Shown here: one piece after another, positions 10,401-22,050 of the stretch
How positions within the stretch are numbered: position 1 is the first letter of the stretch
Layout of the letters: the number at the start of each line of letters is the position of its first letter
NCBI GenBank assembly: GCA_019009955.1
Contig: CM032232.1
Location: forward strand, 53,569,001 to 53,633,000
Length of the DNA: 64,000 nt
Origin: Riptortus pedestris
Lineage: Eukaryota; Arthropoda; Insecta; Hemiptera; Alydidae
Direction of reading: 5' to 3'
Made by a program: the position numbers and the translations under genes
Notes under the pieces: model-generated
Told to the model about the DNA's origin: nothing
The model's input: only the letters and a program-made list of their open reading frames with translations
Databases searched by the model: none

Positions 10401-10830
10401 TTTTTGCATGTCGGTAGACGGTCGGAGTTGAACAGCCTAGGCCTCCGTGCCCCGGCCTCAGGGGGCGCAGCATTCTACTCCGTACCTAGTTAGCATATCC
10501 CCGCCGTGGAGCAGGGCCTCGTTAGTCGAGAGCAATATTGACAAGGGTAGCCGGCAGAGAGCGCTGCTCATCTCCTCACTTACAAACAGGGCGTCAAACG
10601 GCCTGACGTTACTCCTAATTAAAACAACATAAAAAAGACAAGACTAAAAAGCTATAATACTCCCCTATTAACTTTCCAATATAGCGGCGGAGTCGTTAAA
10701 AGGGCTTCGAGACCGGTTCTCTGGCCCTCCGAGGGCCCTTTTGCTCTGCTCATACCGTCCCTAGCCCGATCGTAAAAGTCGGCAGACCTTTCTTAAGGAT
10801 CGCCCCACCCTTGTATGTACACTCGCAAAA
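10401..10830. other. GC-rich island of unknown identity
   Basis: Bases 10430-10620 and 10680-10815 are markedly more GC-rich than their surroundings and include the hairpin-like GGCCCTCCGAGGGCCC. A plus-strand frame at 10447-10632 has no recognised domain. It could be an old LINE 5' region or non-coding DNA; I cannot tell. Confidence 0.3.
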
Positions 10831-11719
10831 CCATATTTTCAAACAAGAAATATGGCATTCATTAAGTACTTATTTTATTTTGGTGATAGTTGTCTGCGAT
10901 ACTTTGAAGTTTCGCTTGCATTCCTACTCCTAATTGCACGATTTTTTACAACAATGAAATCTCCTTGAGGATTCTTCAGTTGGAAATTAAACGCGGCTGT
11001 AAATTTCTGCAAGAAGAACAATACGTCGACCTATGGATGCTGGCAGATGAAGGGTGCAGATCTGGATGGCACTAAATAGAACTTTAAGCCTTCTCAAAGG
11101 TTTATTCATCTCTGCACTTTCAGATCACTCGCACACTCTTTAGCACTCTTCGGGGAGAACCAATATGGGTCAAGGCATCTTTATGGCTCCACAAGTCCAA
11201 AAGAAGCTCATGAACCAGATTGGTTTTCTCCCTGAAGTTGGAATAAGTGGTCTTGAGAAGGATTAAGGGCATTTTCTCTGACCCGGTCTTCTTGTCTAAA
11301 AACAACACGTCAATGGGGTCTGTACTTATGATTCTATGCGGTCTGCTTAGTCGTACTAACTAATGCCTATCCATTATTCAGCTTATGGGAGCTACAAACT
11401 ACGGAGAGATGGCTCTCGAAATACTCTGGTTTCGGGATAGCACTTTATGTCCTTGTATCTCTTTCCTTTCCCTTGCACGCTTCAGTTTGCATTATCTCTC
11501 GATTAAGGATTTACGTTTAGCATCTGCCAAAATTCTATGAGTTACACGTGTTTTCACTTCACAATTTATGAAATGCTAAAGCACACATTTGATACTTCAT
11601 ACGAATTTGCGCATCATATACGCTCACAATATACGGAAGTGTATTTTGGCCAAACTCATGCCATGACAAATTGACATATATATGGACTAAACATTCGCCC
11701 AGAATTACGGCTCCAAAAA
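10831..11719. other. Unassigned DNA holding one copy of a dispersed repeat
   Basis: Bases 11368-11480 (ATTCAGCTTATGGGAGCTAC, GAGATGGCT, TTATGTCCTTGTATCTC) resemble 12228-12420 and 62172-62320. A minus-strand frame at 11120-11308 has no domain I recognise. Confidence 0.35.
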
Positions 11720-12500
11720 TAATCGAAACGTTGAAGCTCCATGAGATACCTGCGTACTCCAAAAATATTATTTATTTAGATCCACTTTGTATACGAATCA
11801 TTGAAAACCCTTCGGGTTTCATATTCGGCCACATTAAAAGATGCATACTTCAGGAAGACATGAAACGTTGAATATCAACCAGACTACACCTTGGCTCAAT
11901 CTAAGTACCTCGCGAAACATAAAAGATCCATCAGAATACCCACATGCGAAGAATAGCGGTTACGTTCTCCAAGAAAACACAAAACGTTGACGATCAGTCA
12001 GACTAAACGCTGGCCGAAACTAACATCTGAGTACCCCAACAACGCGGGAAACATTAAAAATCCATCCAGACTACCCGCTTGCCAAAAATTCATAAAACGT
12101 TGAAGATCTCTGACTAAAACGTTGGCTCAAACTTGCAGCAGCGTACCCCAACAATGCACGGAACATTAAAGACCCATCAGACTATATATTCACCCCGATT
12201 AGCAGCTACGTACTCCAAGTATCCTATCATTAGTCAGCTTATGCAGGCTACAGGCTTCCGAGGGATGGCTATCTAATAGCTCGCATTGAATCGAATTTTC
12301 TCCACTCATGTCTTTACTGATGTGAATGGAATTTTCCACATGATGCCTTTATTGCTGGATGCAGAAGACAGTGGGAAACCATTGCATGTCCTTGTGACCT
12401 TCTTATTCCCTTGTTAGGTCCTGACCCCCAGATATACACGAAACATTGAAGATTCACCATACTAGACGTTGGCCCAAACTGGCCCCAACAATACATGAAA
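11720..12500. repeat. Degenerate minisatellite, period about 67 bp
   Basis: A unit built on AAACGTTGAAGATCCATCAG, then ACTAAACGTTGGCC and GTACCCCAACAATGCACGG recurs with anchor positions near 11724, 11862, 11912, 11981, 12047, 12093, 12160 and 12443. Most gaps are 46-69 bp. Units are strongly diverged, suggesting an old array interrupted by the dispersed repeat at 12228-12420. Confidence 0.6.
12228..12420. repeat. Unclassified dispersed repeat
   Basis: TCATTAGTCAGCTTATGCAG, GTGAATGGAATTTTC, GTGGGAAACCATTGCATGTC and CTTGTGACC align in order with 62172-62320 (GTTAGTCACCTTATGTAGG, GAATGGAATTTTC, CGGGAAACCTCTGCTTGTCC). Confidence 0.55.
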
Positions 12501-14185
12501 ACTAAACTTCCGTCACATTACATAGCCACTCAGATTAGTAGTTGTGTTACCTGAGAATGCACAGGTATTCCTTCAATTTAGATCTTTCAATCGGGATTTT
12601 GGAATGTGAGAAAATAATTATATAGAAAAATATGTTAAATATATTTGGAAGTAATAATTGACGTAAACATTAGTGTAACAAATTGATATATGATATTAAA
12701 AAACTGGAAATAGCTGGACAAGACAACATCATAGTTTCGACAGTTCACCCTCCCTCAAGCACGCACACACGTGACCACAGGAATCTATTTGCATCCTGAT
12801 GCTGATGAATATAAATATTTTTTTTTTTAACACCAACATTTCTAGCTACTTAAAAACGGACGGCTTCACTTTCATGTTGATAATTGGCCAGTGATTCTAA
12901 CGCATTACGAAAGTGAGAGTTTCCTGATAGCCAGCTATTATAACAGCTTCGATTCATAATCTCTTGTTGTACCACATATTTGCATAATTGGATGAATAAT
13001 CTGTCATCTATCTGAGGCTAACTAATATTTATGAGGCGGAGGTTACAGATGTGGTTCACAACTAATTAGGACTAGGCTAATCTCTCAAATGTCTTCACAT
13101 CAAAACATTTTTTGTATCCCTCTCATTGAGGAATAGATTTGTTAGCCGTCATTGACAGGTCTGGAATAAAAATGGTCTCTCATCCAATTGTAAAGAATTG
13201 TTTTAAGCCTAGACTAATCTTTATGAATTTAGTGCTTCTATGAATTTCTCGTATGCGATATCTTAATTGTTTTTAATGAGTTTAAACAATTTAAATTATG
13301 TCATTATACTATTTATGAACGTCCAATTTATTATACTAAGACTAATTCGAACGGGTTCTCTCCTGGCTACCACGGTAATCTAGCCAATGAAGGACTAAAG
13401 ATTTTATAATGGAAATTGAACTAAAGACTCAAGCTTACGTGAAGATAGTAACCTTCCCATAATGAAGAATATAAACATTGGCTAGACTACTTTTCTTAGT
13501 CATTGTCTTATTGCTTTGTAAACCGAACTAAAATTATTAACATAAAATTGAATTAAATTGTGCATTAATTGGTTACTCTCTTGTATGAAGTACAGAATTA
13601 TTTTAATATCAAAAAATTTCATACATCAGCGGAATTATGCGTTTTGACTGTCCCTGAACCCATTTTGACTAGTTTAGAAAGACTTCTATACGTACGTACT
13701 CCTGATAACTCAAAAATGATTTGCAATCGGATATAGAAAATTCACTATTTAGGACTGATGTAACATCCAGTAGTAGGCCTCTCGAGCGGGGGATTAAAGC
13801 GTAAATAAAAAATTGGACCTGTTATCATACGTATTTGATAAAAACAAAATTTGAGTACAATGTTTTTTGTTAAAAATAAAAAGATATATAACAAAATCAA
13901 AATACATATTTTTTTTTTTAACAGGAATTTAGTTCTTTAACAGTTCGTATGTAAATTTCACTTCCCTGTACGGCCTAAGGAAAATTGTGTGGTCATGAAA
14001 AATTTCCATTGTCAGATTTCAAACAAAATTATCCTTTTTGTCCCTTCCATAACCAATTTTTACCAGTTCCGGCGTTGTGTATGTTAGTAAATAAAGACTA
14101 GGCTGAAATTTCAAATTAAAATCTTGTGTTTTCCTATTATATTTATTTATATGTATATAATTATTTACATTTATATTTACAACAG
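12501..14185. other. Unassigned AT-rich DNA
   Basis: I see no gene, SINE or HLE structure in this 1.7-kb stretch. Short A/T runs only. Confidence 0.35.
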
Positions 14186-14290
14186 CTACCCTGAAGGAGG
14201 ACATTACGACAATCATTACCAAAAGTACCATTTTCATCAATTAATTTCCTATTAATCATCACAAATTATGCTCATTACCAATTTCTTTTG
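14186..14290 (+). repeat. Dispersed repeat with a CCGAAGGAG core (possible LINE 3' region)
   Basis: CTACCCTGAAGGAGGACATT, ACGACAATCATTACCAAAAG and TACCATTTTCATC match 33992-34092 and 35648-35750. The last copy continues into an A-rich tail, suggesting the 3' end of a retroelement. Confidence 0.5.
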
Positions 14291-15204
14291 ATTCTGATTA
14301 TAATTACTTGAGTTTAGTACTTTATTAATTTCATTATATATATACATATGTCCTTCTTGAAGTAACCCTAAAGGAAGCCAGTTTATTTCCATACATCGTT
14401 TTGTACATAATGCTTGTTTGTTATTGAAATAGAATGGACGTTTTTCTTCAATAGACAGATAGCCTGTTAAACATTTCACCTCTTCTTTTTTTAAGTTCTT
14501 TTCTTTGCTTTCTTAGTATTCGACTGTCATAGAGTAAAGTGTCTTTATGTCAGTTCAGTATTAAAGTTATAGTAAGAATTTTACTGTTTGTCCAAAACTA
14601 TTAAAATAGGAATTTATTGATCAATGCCCTGATCAGCTGATGTCAATGTTCGTCACAAGCACTCTTTAATTCCTGGAATAAATAATTTTAAGCGTTGTCT
14701 TTTCGTAGTCATATATCATTTCTGTTGCAATTTATAAATTGTATTTATTAGTCATTTTTAAGTGTGATTTTGTTTGCTGTTGGAAGCATGATAAATTTGA
14801 GCGTACCTCCTTTACACATTATGATTGGTAGAAGTGGTGCAGATTTCAAGTAGAAATTACTCTGTAAGAACAACCTTGACAGGTGGTTGATCGTAAGGGA
14901 AATCTGCTGAGAGCCTACGCTATCCTAGAGGTATTGTAACCGCGTGTATTACAGCTGGTCAACCCCTCAGCATTCGGACTGAAGGGCTGTTTAACACGTG
15001 CACCGCCTATTAGTCTTCCTCTGAATGAGTTATGCCCCGATCCTCTAGTTCGACTCCCAGTTAATGTCTCACTCTAACAAGCAGCAGTCACATTGGAATT
15101 AATTACACTATGCTTAGAGATTTAATTTCCAATGTAGAAAATTGTTATAACACTAATTACTAATCCCTATTAAAATATTTAAGGTGCAACGTAACTAGTT
15201 AAAA
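14291..15204. other. Unassigned DNA
   Basis: No feature supported. GGGAAATCTGCTGAGAGCC at 14898-14916 is a possible stray HLE 3' motif without the rest of the element. Confidence 0.3.
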
Positions 15205-15560
15205 GTTTGTCACTAGACTTAACAGATTTCCCATGTGCTGGACACGGCGCTGAACTGATATTATTTTTATGCCTAACTAAACTGGAAATTTGAGCCGAAT
15301 ATGAGAGAGAGGCTCTGGCGCTTTAAGTGAAATTAGTATTACTAGATGTGGGTTTTTTTACAGAAGACTGAAAACTAAAAAAATCACCGTTAATATTCCA
15401 ATTGAAGAAAACAATATATGCTTTGTAGACAACAAATGAGCAAAGCCAAATTTTCAAGAATATCGGTTATACATATATATAATTTTTCGAACAGTCTCAT
15501 AAAAACGGAGATATTTCAAATATCCCCCCTCCCCATTTTGGATTCAATACAAAGCCCCAT
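15205..15560 (-). mobile_element. HLE copy, minus strand, diverged
   Basis: The reversed tail TTAACAGATTTCCCATGTGC, then GGTTTTTTTACAGAAGACTG, ACCGTTAATATTCC, AACGGAGATATTTCAAATAT and the polypyrimidine patch CCCCCCTCCCC. The 5' block is missing and a SINE follows. Confidence 0.65.
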
Positions 15561-15597
15561 CAGATTACTACTAGTATTTTTATCAGATTATGTTATA

Positions 15598-15738
15598 TTA
15601 TTTATTTACGCCCACTTTGTGCTACTCGGCTAATTGGGACGGGTTTTCTATAAGTTATCACGCTTTTCTAAGGACTAAGGATTTTATTTAATGAGTTCCT
15701 ACTGCCCATGTGGGAATCGAAATCGCGATTTTAAATTT
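15598..15738 (-). mobile_element. tRNA-derived SINE, minus strand, 5' truncated
   Basis: TACGCCCACTTTGTGCTACT, GGCTAATTGGGACGGG, AGGACTAAGGATTTTATTTA and ATGTGGGAATCGAAATCGC are present. The copy ends just past the B box, so most of the tRNA-like head is missing. Confidence 0.8.
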
Positions 15739-15741
15739 ATT

Positions 15742-16010
15742 TTTTAGCAGATTAACCTTAAGGGAAATTCTGTTATTTTCGAAAAATTACCTCATATGTC
15801 TGTTGATCCCACCTAGGAGATGACGAAAATGAGGGATGCTGGTATTTTATTTAAAACTGTTGATCGAGTTCGTTAATTGCTAAAATAGGAGCAGTGGGCT
15901 TAGAGGGTGGAATTTTGAAAATTCGAAATAACGTTATTATGGGTCAGATCAAAAACTTGTATGTTTAGAAGCAATTTCATTGTAAATTTAATGTACTATA
16001 TATATGTGTG
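15742..16010 (+). mobile_element. HLE copy, plus strand, lacking the 3' end
   Basis: TTTTAGCAGATTAACCTTAA, ACCTAGGAGATGACGAAAAT and GATCGAGTTCGTTAATTGC are present; the microsatellite and the first part of the body are deleted. Ends near CTATATATATGTG. Confidence 0.75.
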
Positions 16011-16645
16011 GCACCCAATTCTAACTTCCTCTCGGTTCATTTAAATTTTTGGTATTGGGGAGTTTTTTTTTCCCTTGAAAAATGCATAGTTTTAAATTTC
16101 TTTATATTGAATTAAAGTTTTGACTCTTCGGGAAAGTTCTTGTTAATGATTCATTTGCAAATAACTCACAATCATAAGTATCTATTCCGGTACAGATTAA
16201 TATCAAATCGCCTGGAAACCTTATCTAATTTGCATCTCGAGGAAGTTCCGCAGATAAACGTTTGTCGTAGTTAATATTCAAAACCAAATTAAATTTAGGG
16301 CGGAGTCGACTGATTTGAACCTGGATTCAACTTCTACTGAGATCCAACACGCCTCCATTGTTAAAGGAGAAGCCACAAAAATCTTAAGAAATGGGGTCTA
16401 CAAAGCCCAATGTAGCATGACAAATCGGTCTATAAGATGGGAAGAGGGAAGCCGGCGAAAAAGAAGCAAAGGCACGCTGGATTAACCTAACGGCAATAAC
16501 TTTGTTTTTTACTCCAACTATATAAATCATATTTCCCATTTTGCTTGTAAAAGTTTTATACTTCCCACAAACTGTGTTAATTTTTTTTCCAATAAAGATA
16601 TTAATATCATAAGCTGATTTAACTTGAGTTTGTTCTGCCTGGCCA
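16011..16645. other. Unassigned DNA
   Basis: Mixed composition; no domain, SINE or HLE recognised. A short GC-richer patch at 16300-16480. Confidence 0.3.
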
Positions 16646-16646
16646 T

Positions 16647-17211
16647 TTTTTAGCAGATTTCTCTTATGAGAAATCAGCTAATGAAGTTATATATTTGTAG
16701 CGGCTTTTGAAAAATACCCATCAGTCCTACCTTTAGTAGTCCATGAAAATGAGGCCCGGTCAAAAGTATATATATATTTGTCCTTTAAAGCTCAAGAGGT
16801 CGCAATGTTTAGCTTCTCGTTACCAAACTCGATATATGAGCGTTTTATGTAAAGCTATAGATCAAATTCGTTAGCTGCTGAAATCGAATCTAGGGGAGAG
16901 GGGGAGTAGACAGGGGCAATTTCAAAAATTCCAAATATCTTCGTTATTATTTGTCGGATCGAAAAATTGTATAGTACCGATCTTGTTGAAAATGTAATGT
17001 TCTATAAATGTTGTTATGTACCAGTTTTCTGTATGGTGAATATTGAACGAAAAATGTACATATTTCCGTTCTCGGACATCTTTAAATTCCCACTACTACT
17101 CATGTAATTTTAACAATAATCTGTTATATCATGAACTACTTCATTTTAAGGTTAAATACCACATAATATATTATGGTATTCATTCAACTTTTACTTTGTG
17201 AGATACATGCA
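16647..17211 (+). mobile_element. HLE-1 copy without its 3' hairpin
   Basis: TTTTAGCAGATTTCTCTTAT with a variant palindrome, 5' block, short TATATATATATT (16767-16778), body GAAATCGAATCTAGGGG, TCTTCGTTATTATTTGTCGG and the HLE-1 tail up to TGAGATACATGCAAATTCAC. The terminal hairpin is absent and a SINE insertion follows. Confidence 0.8.
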
Positions 17212-17224
17212 AATTCACCTATTA

Positions 17225-17649
17225 TTATTATTATTATGGGGGAGGTTTATACTCAGTGAAAACTGGAGTAAAATCCATATCGGGGGGAAATCCAACCGAT
17301 ATGGAGTTTGTGAGAGTGACATGTTATGGGAAATTTAAAAATTTTCGCGCGATTCTAGCAGTATCAAGAAGTACCCCTTTGCTGTGCTTCTTTTATAATT
17401 GCTGTTGGCAGATTCTATATAATAATAATAATTATTATTATTATTTATTAACGTCCACTTTTTGCAGCTCAGGCTAATTGGGACGGGTTATCTACAGTTC
17501 ACCACCCTTTTCTAGCCAGGGTGGGATTTTAAAATGAATTTCGTCACTAAATAATTTCCTTTACCCAGGCCAGAATCGAACTCGCCACTCTAATTTTACC
17601 ATGTGAGATAAAGGTCAACGCTTTGACTCGCATGGCTAACCTGAGCCCC
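17225..17649 (-). mobile_element. tRNA-derived SINE insertion with a 13-bp target duplication and extra 3' DNA
   Basis: AATTCACCTATTA occurs at 17212-17224 and again at 17650-17662, bracketing the insertion. On the minus strand the SINE head lies at the right: an A-box-like TTAGCCATGCGAGTCAAAG, a B box GTTCGATTCTG, the body AAAATCCCACCCTGGCTAG and the end GTGGACGTTAATAAATAA near 17437. Beyond the usual (ATT)n tail there are about 190 bp of non-SINE DNA (17240-17420) and a second (ATT)n, all inside the duplication. The tRNA part is most like tRNA-Leu. Confidence 0.85.
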
Positions 17650-17662
17650 AATTCACCTATTA

Positions 17663-18036
17663 GGATTGTGATCTGTACTATAATCGATGTTTAATCATTT
17701 TATTCAAGACTAGAATTCACAGTCATTAATGGCTAAAATCGGACCAGGGATAGAGGTGGTTAGAGAGGGGTGAAAATACTCCTTTACTATGAGTGGTATC
17801 GAAGAATGTTATAGAACAGGAAAAAGAAATACTATTGTTGGTCATACATTTTTTCTTAGCTCATATATTAAGCGAGCTATTTGTACTTTCTCATTATCAG
17901 CTTTCAGTAAAGCTTCACTTCTACTCATCGGATGTATACCTGGAATTAAAAATATATGGTGAGACGAGATAATTAGTGTGTCATGCCCACGCTTGGGAAA
18001 TGTGCTTAGTTTACGCAGCTCCGGTGTGATGTACTT
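17663..18036 (+). mobile_element. HLE-3, 3' two-thirds, plus strand
   Basis: GGCTAAAATCGGACCAGGGA, TATTAAGCGAGCTATTTGTA, TTCACTTCTACTCATCGGAT, ATATATGGTGAGACGAGAT, then TTGGGAAATGTGCTTAGTTT and a hairpin with a mutated stem ACGCAGCTCCGGTGTGATG. The 5' block is absent. Confidence 0.8.
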
Positions 18037-19204
18037 TTTAAATTTAACAAGAGGGAATGCATATTGAACGCGAACTGTACTCGCTAGAGTTGGAGCCATG
18101 ACATTGCACGAGGAAATGGAAGACTAAATGCAGGGACATGCACTGAGCGTTATATGCACGTTTCTTTAGCCGCCTGTCAAGTCACTCAACGGAAACAGGT
18201 TGCAGCATATCCAACTACAGATGACTATGACGTAGAAATGCACATGCGCCAACATTGGTTTTTTATTCTAATGGAACGTCCTTCCATGGCTTCTCTCTAG
18301 CGGCTTATCTAATTCTCTCTCGAGCTAATGGAAATCTGACGTGGCCACATCTTTATACTCCTGTTAAATGTTCCATACAAAAATGTTTGGTGAAGTTTCG
18401 TTTAAAATGATGTCATTTAAAAGTCATATACAATATATTCGGTCCACTACATCGGATGTAAAATCGATGAACATAATTTACAGATCTCATCTTTGCAAAT
18501 AATGAAGGGTATCGCTGAAACGATTACTGCTAAAGCAAAGTTTTAACGAAAGTCTCATAAGCACAGACATTCAAAACATGTATTTCTAAAAGCTGTTTTT
18601 GCACTATAAGTAATTCTGTAAAAGGATAACTCAAAATATACATAAACAAATTATGAGTATCTTGGTGCATTCTTGCCCTCTAAAGTCGTCTCAAGAATTT
18701 ATATTAAAGGCCATTTTCAAGACATTTTTCCTATATATACTACAATTTCTAAGTTAATATTATTTAACATGATTTAAAGGAAGGCGATTCGTAATATAAA
18801 TATATAGATAGGAGTGAAGATAGATCTAGAATCTGTCTTGATACCTATCTAGATCTAATGGCAAATCATTGAGATACAATTACACTATATTGGCTGCCAA
18901 GACAAGAGGACTTTGGGAGGACAAGGGAGGTTAGGGAACCCGAAAATTAAAACAATTTTTAACTTTTGTGTGTAAGTGGAGGAGTACACAACTCCAAACA
19001 TAAAACTATTTTTTGTTCGCGGGGAACTACAATTTGAAGGAGTAAAACCACCTCTTGAAGAAAATCGGTTATTATATTTCTGAGCGAATATTGTTAAAAC
19101 GGCAATAGATATTAAAAAAAAAAAGTTACAAATGATAGATTTATGGGTTTTAATGTACTTTAAAACTGTGCAATCAGAGTTTTTTTAAATGTCATATTTT
19201 TCAA
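18037..19204. other. Unassigned DNA
   Basis: No known repeat at 18037-18880. Bases 18895-18960 (GGGAGGACAAGGGAGGTTAG, CCCGAAAATTAAAAC) faintly resemble an HLE or Helitron internal patch. No gene seen. Confidence 0.3.
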
Positions 19205-19395
19205 GAATATTCTAATAGGCAAAGTAAAGAAACGAGAAAACCTCAGGTATTTATCGAATTTTTCTCCATAATGTATAAATAAAATATCAGGTTTTACTTG
19301 ACGGAGTAAATAGATTACTCTGAAAAGAGATTCGCTTAACGACCAACATAATGCACTTAAATGTGGGGCATACAACAAATAAAGAAATAATGTTT
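19205..19395. repeat. Unclassified dispersed repeat, copy 1
   Basis: ATATTCTAATAGGCAAAGTA, GAGAAAACCTCAGGTATTTA and GGGGCATACAACAAATAAAG align in order with 30489-30665, indicating a shared element of about 180 bp. Confidence 0.6.
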
Positions 19396-20070
19396 AGAAC
19401 AACTATTATAAACCATCAAGAGTTTAACAAATTGGGCTCAATAGCATCTTACGTTTTCAATTTTCGAATCCCCCTCAAACCCCCAACTACCATTCCTGGT
19501 CAGATTTCAGCCATTAACAAATCTGATCTTTATTTCTTCTTCTCCAAACCGGCTTTCTGCTCCAGCGGTCTTCTCGTCACGCTTTATTAAGCTAATTTTC
19601 GGTAGTTGAACGGCTACCTTCTTCAGGCACTTCACCACCGGCTATTGCCCATGCTGTTGGGTCACAGTCCGGGATCTAAATTTAGATTTACCTAGACTTA
19701 AAATAGCTTAATAAAGCGTGACGAGGAGACCGCTGGAGCAGAAAGCCGGATTGGAGAAGAAGAAATTCCAGCACAGCGAAGAAGTCTACGAAACCACAGA
19801 TCTTGATTGATGAATGAAACGGTTAAATATCGATTATGGTATGAATCAAATAAACATTTTTGAGCCGAGAATCTAAACTGCGACTGCTAGAGTGGCAACC
19901 TGTATTATATATATAAATAATTTGGAATGGACATCATTTACGTACTACCTAGGTAGGATCAATGGACATTAGACAATATTTTTTGAAAATCGCGCAATAA
20001 GTCCAACCTCTATAGTTTTTAAGTTCTTTCTGATCCTTTCCCTGAAGGGAAGTCATCAGAAAGGATTGCA
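19396..20070 (-). mobile_element. HLE-3 copy, minus strand, interrupted by a fold-back element
   Basis: The body is split. Left: GTCAGATTTCAGCCATTAAC, AAATCTGATCTT. Right: GATCTTGATTGATGAATGAA, ACGGTTAAATATCGATTATG, TTTTTGAGCCGAGA, then (TA)n and the 5' block CACCTAGGTAGGATCAATGG-type sequence ending with a degraded palindrome near 20060. The interruption is at 19531-19785. Confidence 0.75.
19533..19765. mobile_element. Fold-back (long inverted repeat) element
   Basis: Left arm 19533-19594 and right arm 19704-19765 are 62-bp inverted repeats that differ at about two positions by eye. They are separated by about 109 bp. The outer end reads TTTCTTCTTCTCCAAACCGG and the inner end GCTTTATTAAGCTA. 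It sits inside an HLE-3, flanked by GATCTT on both sides, a possible 6-bp target duplication. There is no coding capacity. Superfamily not determined. Confidence 0.8.
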
Positions 20071-20227
20071 CACTCAACGTACTGGTAAATAGGAATTAGC
20101 TTTTAAATTCCAGTAAGAAACGTTTAAATATTGACTTTTAACTTTATATCAAAATTCCACTCACAAAGGTGTATAAATGCATCTCTCCATATATTTCGAT
20201 GGACCTCATTTACGACATAGTGATTTA

Positions 20228-20470
20228 TTTATTATTAATTAACGTACAATTTGTGCAACTTCCGGCAATTACGACAGGTTATACCACCCCCTAGGGGGTC
20301 ACTAGGGTGATAGGATGGGACTAAGGATTTTGTTAAATACGATGATCACTTAATAAATTCCAATTGCCCAGAAGGAAATTGAACTCTCCACTAACTAGGT
20401 TAACATAAACTAGGTTTACCATGTGAGATTGAGGCCAACGGCTTTACGCACATGGCTAATCTGAGTAACT
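20228..20470 (-). mobile_element. tRNA-derived SINE, minus strand, full-length type
   Basis: Tail ATTATTAATTAACGTACAAT, body GGGTGATAGGATGGGACTAA, GGATTTTGTTAAATACGATG, B-box complement GGAAATTGAACTCTCC and head GTGAGATTGAGGCCAACGGC. It carries short internal duplications (CCCCCTAGGGGG and a repeated AACTAGGTTTACC-like stretch). Confidence 0.8.
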
Positions 20471-21299
20471 CAAATGGGTGAGATTTGACGAAAATTTTGA
20501 AGAAGAAAAACGCCTCACGAAAGCAATTTCAATAAATCCTTTTCCGTAATAAAAATATGCTAATTATTTCAGAAAAACATCGTTAACCAACTTAGGACGC
20601 TTTGCTTTCTATAGACTAAAGACTGGCAACCATAAAAAAAAACTGTATGTTAGGAAAGTGGTGGGAACTTGTATATGAGTGCACAAAACATTTTGTTTAT
20701 TTAATTTAATAGGAGTTGAAGGAAGGCACGTGGAGTCCTCAACAGAATTTTTTATATTAAATTATAAGGACTTTTTTAATTATTGAAATTCATAGAAGGA
20801 GAAGTAAATTGATATAAGTGAACTATATAGTGCTCCTCAACACTATTTACAAGATCCTATTGATAGTCATGCCAAAACTATTTAAAAGTCAAAATGGGTC
20901 CAGGGAGTGTCAAAATGGTTAATTCTGTTGAAATCTGAAAATTGAAAATTTTTGCAATTCTCTTCTTACTTTGTGAAGAATGTCTTTATAAACCTAGCGT
21001 GGGATTAAGACAATGCGCCTTGGATACACAAAACAGAATGGCCAATGAAATCAAAGAAAAACTCGCAATTACCTCAACCTTCAGTTTAATGTCCGTGCCT
21101 CGCGAAGAGAGTGAAAGAAGACAATATATTACTAGTCGTAGTACTTTTGCCGATACAAAAAAAAATAACCTGAACCTTGACGATATTTAGTCAGAAGATT
21201 TCTCCTGTAGTAAATAGAATTTAGCTATAGGCTTAGATTCAAATTTTTGCAAATTTGCCTAATAAGTATAAGCTTCTCTGGAATTTACAGAAAGGGTGA
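20471..21299. other. Unassigned AT-rich DNA
   Basis: An open frame at 20942-21190 opens with a non-ATG codon and has no recognised domain; I do not call it a gene. Confidence 0.3.
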
Positions 21300-21690
21300 A
21301 ATGAGCAGTAACAACTATCTCTGTTATTATGAGTCAGTTAAAAAAAAAAAAATGTTTACAGCTCCATATTGAAACGTGACGTTCTTTGATTATTGCTCTA
21401 TTATTTAGTTTCTGATGCTAGTTTTAACGGAGTGGTTTGTATTTTCAAAGTTCCATTTCTCCCGTAAACACCACCTCTGCTATTTCACTTAACACTATCG
21501 TAACACTAAATATTTCCCATATTAAATTCCTTGCCTTGTTTATTACTAGGCTTATTATTATTAGTAGCCGTTTATTTACTTATTAAGTCCTAAAGAAGGA
21601 CGAAATATAGAAGATAATATGGTATGATGTCATCCCTGTCTTATTCCAGTACGAGAGACGTCTGCTTAGTTCACCCAACACTTCAATAAT
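21300..21690 (+). mobile_element. Old HLE-like copy, plus strand
   Basis: ATCTCTGTTATTATGAGTCA, TTCTCCCGTAAACACCACCT (tail patch) and GACGTCTGCTTAGTTCACCC (3' motif without hairpin) are in HLE order but heavily diverged. Confidence 0.5.
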
Positions 21691-21907
21691 AAAAATTAAT
21701 ATTCAAACTTTCAATCTCTCAAACTCTGACCATTTTCTCAGAGGCTGGAAAGATTTAATGTGGTTAAATCGGGGTTCGGTGATCATTATCTATATTTATT
21801 TTTAAATTCGATTAAAATTTCTGTAGCAAAGTTTTAGTACAGCCCCTTCTGAGGGTTGGAATACGCTCTACGAGAATATTGATCAGATCACTATACTTGT
21901 ATTCTTA

Positions 21908-22050
21908 ATTTTTCGAAGGTGATACTAAGGATTATATTTAGTCAATTGGCTGTAAATTCCTTATGTCCAAGCGGGAATCGACCCTATTTCGATAGCGGCT
22001 CCAGTTTTAGGATTCAGACGTCCAAGTTACAACATGTGGCTACCATATTA
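21908..22050 (-). mobile_element. tRNA-derived SINE, degenerate, minus strand
   Basis: ACTAAGGATTATATTTAGTC and CCAAGCGGGAATCGACCCTA match the SINE body and B-box region. The tRNA head beyond is not recognisable. Confidence 0.5.

Noticed and set aside
20942..21190. 82-residue frame with a hydrophobic start that could look like a secreted protein
   Set aside because: It opens with TTG rather than ATG, has no recognised domain and no supporting splice or promoter context.
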